From contig SHXZ01000009.1 of assembly GCA_009693045.1 (NCBI GenBank), positions 38,686 through 102,685 of the forward strand: a stretch of 64,000 nucleotides of DNA, given 5' to 3'. This document shows positions 60,918-64,000 of the stretch, in pieces. Both the position numbers and the translations under genes were made by a program. The notes under the pieces are model-generated. The model saw nothing but the letters and a program-made list of their open reading frames with translations. It made no database searches and was not told the origin of the DNA. The DNA comes from Dehalococcoidia bacterium. GTDB taxonomy: Bacteria; Chloroflexota; Dehalococcoidia; Lucifugimonadales; SHYT01. Every line of letters starts with the position of its first letter. The first letter of the stretch is position 1.

Positions 60918-61910
60918 TCACGCCGACGCGATGACAGGAAGGTTGAGACGCTCCAGCCAGTGGAGCCAGTCCTTGACGGCCGTGGCAGGATCGTACTGGG
61001 GCTCGTACCCCAGCTCCTTTCTGGCTAGGCCGATGTCCAAAAGGTAGGAACCGCCTATGGCGCTCCCGGCCCCCCCTTGCCCTACCCCGGCTTCGATGAC
61101 CGCGGTGGGAATGACTTGCTTGACGCGGTCGCCGAACTCCCGAAGCGTGTAGCCCCGACCGCTGCCCACGTGGAAGACGCTGTGCTCCGGGTTCTCCGCA
61201 AAGCAGGCGAGGACCACGCTGTTGCCCACATCCCGAGTGTACGTCATGTCGTGTGGCACATTGACGTCCTGCTGCAACCGCGTCGGCACGCCCAGCATCG
61301 CGTTCTCAACGATGCATTGCCAGATGATGTTGATGTTGCCGTGCCGCGGGGCGAGTTTGCCCGGGCCGTAGGTGGTGGCAAACCGCAGTGCGACGAACTG
61401 AAGGCCGAACAGATGCTGGTAATTGAGGCCCATGAGCTCGCTGGCGACCTTGGTTGCGCTGTAGACGCCGCTCGCCCTGAGGAAGATGGGGTAGTCTTCA
61501 GCGACAGCCTTGTGCTCCGAACGAAAATAGTCCCCCGAGATGGGGGATATGGCGGCAACCGAGCTGGTATAGACCACACGCTGCACGCCCGCGAGGCGGG
61601 CGGCCTCCAGGATTTGCACCGTGCTTAGTGCGTTGGTCTGGAAGCCCACCAAGGGGTCAGCGTCACAGGCCCTTGGGTAGAGGCCAGCCAGGTGGCAGAT
61701 CCGCTCCACGCGGTTTTCCTTAAGCGTCCGCAGGATGGTGGCGAAGTCCCTCACATCGGCTTGGACCAACTGAATGTCGGCCGCGATGTCAGAAAGAAGA
61801 GAGAAGTCCGGCCGGTTGTCCAGAACGATGGGATGGTGTCCCATCTCCAGAAGCTGGCGCGTCACCCAGCAGCCGTTTATTCACAGTCCGCCAGTTACCA
61901 GAACGTTCAT
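60918..61910 (-). pseudogene. NAD-dependent epimerase/dehydratase (extended SDR) with in-frame TGA in the Rossmann motif
   Basis: ATG 61910 behind AGGAGGTAGCG: MNVLVTGGL[TGA 61883-61881]INGCWVTRQLLEMGHHPIVLDNR...; YxxxK as YSATK. Confidence 0.88.
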
Positions 61911-61990
61911 CGCTACCTCCTGCCATGGTGTTGGTAAACCGGTGGGGGACCTCGCCTGGACTCCGGACTACGCCGGAACGACGGGATGCC

Positions 61991-63130
61991 CTACGCCACC
62001 TTCGCGCCATCTCGCAGCGTCATGACGTGGTGAAAGGTCTGGCGCGCCTGGACCGCTTTGCCGTTGTTGTCGGTATACGTGGCAGGGCGGTCCTGCAGCT
62101 CCAGCACGGCGACGTCCGCGGGCATGCCGACTTTGAGCGAGCCAAACTGGCCGGCCCTGCCGATGGCGGTCGCGGCGCGGTCGGTGACGGCGCTGATGAC
62201 GCGGTCCAACGGCATCCCCAGCGCCAGGAACGTGCTCATCACCTCAAGCAGTGTGAGCATGTAGCGGCTGCGGCCCCTAGCGCCTTCCTGGCTGGTGTAG
62301 TCGGTGCTCAGTGTATTGGGCAGAAAGCCCTGCTCAATGGCCGCGCGGGCGATGGGCGCGTCAAACCAGACGTTGGCGTGGCCGACGTCAAACAAGACGC
62401 CGCGCTCGCGGGCCTGGACCATCTCGCGGCGGACGCGGCCGCGCTCGTCCAGGATCGTGTTGGCGAAGCCGTGGAACGTGTGCGTGACGATGTCGCCCGG
62501 CTTCAGGTGCTCCACCACGCGGGCGAGCGGGATGGGGCTGCGGCCCACGTGCGTCATGATCTTGCACTGGGCCATGTCGGCGGTCTCGCGGGCCTTCTGG
62601 AGAGCGGGGATGGCGTTCGTCTCACCCGTTCCGCCCGGCGACGTGATGCGGAGCTTGATGCCAACGAGGAGGTCGCGGTCGGCGGCGATGCAGTCGGCGG
62701 TGTCCTGGGGCTGGATCTGCGCCATGTCGGTCAGCTCCGGCGGCATGAGGCCGATGCCGGAGAGGTTGACGAAGGCGAGCAGGCGCATGCGGCTTGGAGC
62801 GATGACAAAGTCGCGGAGGCCGCCCCACGTGCGCCAGCCGCTGCTGCCAGCGTCCACCGCCGTGGTGACGCCGACGGGGAGGAACGAGGTGTCCGGGTCG
62901 GCGCCCAGGCTCATGACCTTGTGGTAAAAGTGCGTGTGGATGTCCACCAGGCCCGGCACGACGAGCTTGCCGGAGACGTCCAGGTTGAAGCCGGAGGCGT
63001 CGGCGGGGAGGGCCTCTGCGATGGCGGCGACTTTGCCGCGATTGACGGCGAGGTCGCGCTTGCCGCGGATGCCCTGGGACGGGTCAATCACCTCGCCGCC
63101 CCTGAGAATCATGTCATAGCGCTGCTGCAT
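61991..63130 (-). CDS. Amidohydrolase/deacetylase family metallohydrolase
   Basis: LVVPGLVDIHTHFY; HTFHGFANTILD; LSTDYTSQEG. Confidence 0.88.
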   Translation of the reverse strand: MQQRYDMILRGGEVIDPSQGIRGKRDLAVNRGKVAAIAEALPADASGFNLDVSGKLVVPGLVDIHTHFYHKVMSLGADPDTSFLPVGVTTAVDAGSSGWRTWGGLRDFVIAPSRMRLLAFVNLSGIGLMPPELTDMAQIQPQDTADCIAADRDLLVGIKLRITSPGGTGETNAIPALQKARETADMAQCKIMTHVGRSPIPLARVVEHLKPGDIVTHTFHGFANTILDERGRVRREMVQARERGVLFDVGHANVWFDAPIARAAIEQGFLPNTLSTDYTSQEGARGRSRYMLTLLEVMSTFLALGMPLDRVISAVTDRAATAIGRAGQFGSLKVGMPADVAVLELQDRPATYTDNNGKAVQARQTFHHVMTLRDGAKVA

Positions 63131-63207
63131 ACATCCCTCCTGCGCGCTACGTTAAGGAGCAGGATAGCATGGTGGCTGGAGGCGGGGAAGAGCGGGGCGG
63201 GGTGAGT

Positions 63208-63570
63208 TTAGGAGCGGAACGGGCCTTGCGCAGACCGCTCTCCTGGAAGAGGTGATCTTGCCCCGGTCTCAAGCTCAGGGCCGCCCGCCGGCTCTCGACG
63301 CTCCAGCCGCGTGATGGGTAAGGTGGGCAGGGTGACGACATGGACGCCGGCGCGGGCACCGAGCTGAAGCGAGAAACGGCCCGCCGCCTCGTTGTCCGGC
63401 GCTTCTATGATGCCCACGAAGTCGTACGGTCCGAGGACGCCGTAGAGGCCCAGTGTCTGGACGCCGAAGACTCTGATGGCGCTCTCGGCGCGGAGGACGC
63501 TGTCTGCGTCCTCCGCCATCTTGGCGCGGCCTTCAGTGGTGAGCGTGAGGAGGAGGATGTAGGTTGCCAC
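63208..63570 (-). CDS. GYD domain-containing protein
   Basis: ATYILLLTLTTEGRAK...VFGVQTLGLYGVLGPYDFVGIIEAPDNEAAGRFSLQLGARAGV. Confidence 0.82.
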   Translation of the reverse strand: MATYILLLTLTTEGRAKMAEDADSVLRAESAIRVFGVQTLGLYGVLGPYDFVGIIEAPDNEAAGRFSLQLGARAGVHVVTLPTLPITRLERREPAGGPELETGARSPLPGERSAQGPFRS

Positions 63571-63702
63571 GTGGAGGCTCCTTGGCTGCCATAACACTCA
63601 ACAGTGCACAAGTGTAGCACACAGCGTAGCGTTCGGCCCCTTCTTTGACGCTGCGCGTGGCCGCCGCTATGATGGGCGCCAACGCACACGGGGGATAGAG
63701 GC

Positions 63703-63861
63703 ATGGAGATCCCTCAAACCATCCGGGATACCGTCCTCATTATCGCCGCCGTCATAATATCAGTGTTTGTTGTTTTGGTGGCTGTTACTGTTATCAGGGT
63801 TGCGAAGAAAGCGGAAGGCCTCCTCGCTCGGGGCGAGAAGCTCATTCAACGGGGTGAGTAG
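63703..63861 (+). CDS. Small single-TM protein (52 aa, below ORF-track cutoff)
   Basis: MEIPQTIRDTVLIIAAVIISVFVVLVAVTVIRVAKKAEGLLARGEKLIQRGE. Confidence 0.6.
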   Translation: MEIPQTIRDTVLIIAAVIISVFVVLVAVTVIRVAKKAEGLLARGEKLIQRGE

Positions 63862-64000
63862 GTGGAGGCCGTTGTGAGCACAGCTTTGTCCATGGTCTCC
63901 GTCGCAGTTACAGGAGCATGGCACATCCGGAGCCTCAAGTTAGTCAGCATTATTCGCTCAAGACTACGCAAGAGGGAAAAGCAACAGCCACCAGGCGCGT
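63862..64000 (+). CDS. Possible start of a further small protein, open at window edge
   Basis: GTG directly after previous stop; open to the end of the window. Confidence 0.3.
   Translation, partial: MEAVVSTALSMVSVAVTGAWHIRSLKLVSIIRSRLRKREKQQPPGA

Noticed and set aside
61881-61883. Selenocysteine decoding of the UGA in the epimerase
   Set aside because: The position expects a Rossmann glycine, not a redox Cys, and no obvious SECIS hairpin follows

Overview
High-GC bacterial chromosomal window with Chloroflexota/Dehalococcoidia-like gene content (taxonomy inferred from content only). Mostly housekeeping and metabolic genes: lexA (5' part, at the left edge), an IscA/ErpA-type protein, a YgfZ/GcvT-like protein, lipA, mscS, gltX, two tandem TauE/SafE genes, acyl-CoA ligase, an Fe(III) ABC transporter next to a DtxR-family regulator, a metF-like gene, a ThyX-like protein, tRNA-Ser(UGA), sucCD, a NodU-type carbamoyltransferase cassette, trpS, glcDEF, ftsZ, infC-rpmI-rplT and pyrD. 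No rRNA, CRISPR array, prophage or transposase was seen. Main observations: (1) a probable T-box riboswitch with a UGG (Trp) specifier about 3.8 kb upstream of trpS, separated from it by a carbamoyltransferase/SGNH cassette, with a dispersed repeat apparently inside its Stem I; (2) several otherwise coherent genes broken by single lesions: merR (in-frame TAG), a Cys-rich peptide gene beside it (frameshift), a membrane protein (in-frame TGA), a Rossmann epimerase (TGA at the expected Gly of GxxGxxG), trpS (two 1-nt deletions) and an exported protein remnant; (3) modular intergenic palindromic repeats (GTAGGGGCG...CGCCCCTAC) with compensatory stem variation, some supplying gene stop codons; (4) insertions flanked by degenerate duplications of neighbouring gene ends; (5) SucD with a ~100-aa histone-like basic tail, and a ThyX-like protein with two diverged ThyX-type motif regions. 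All calls are by eye from the sequence; no searches were run.
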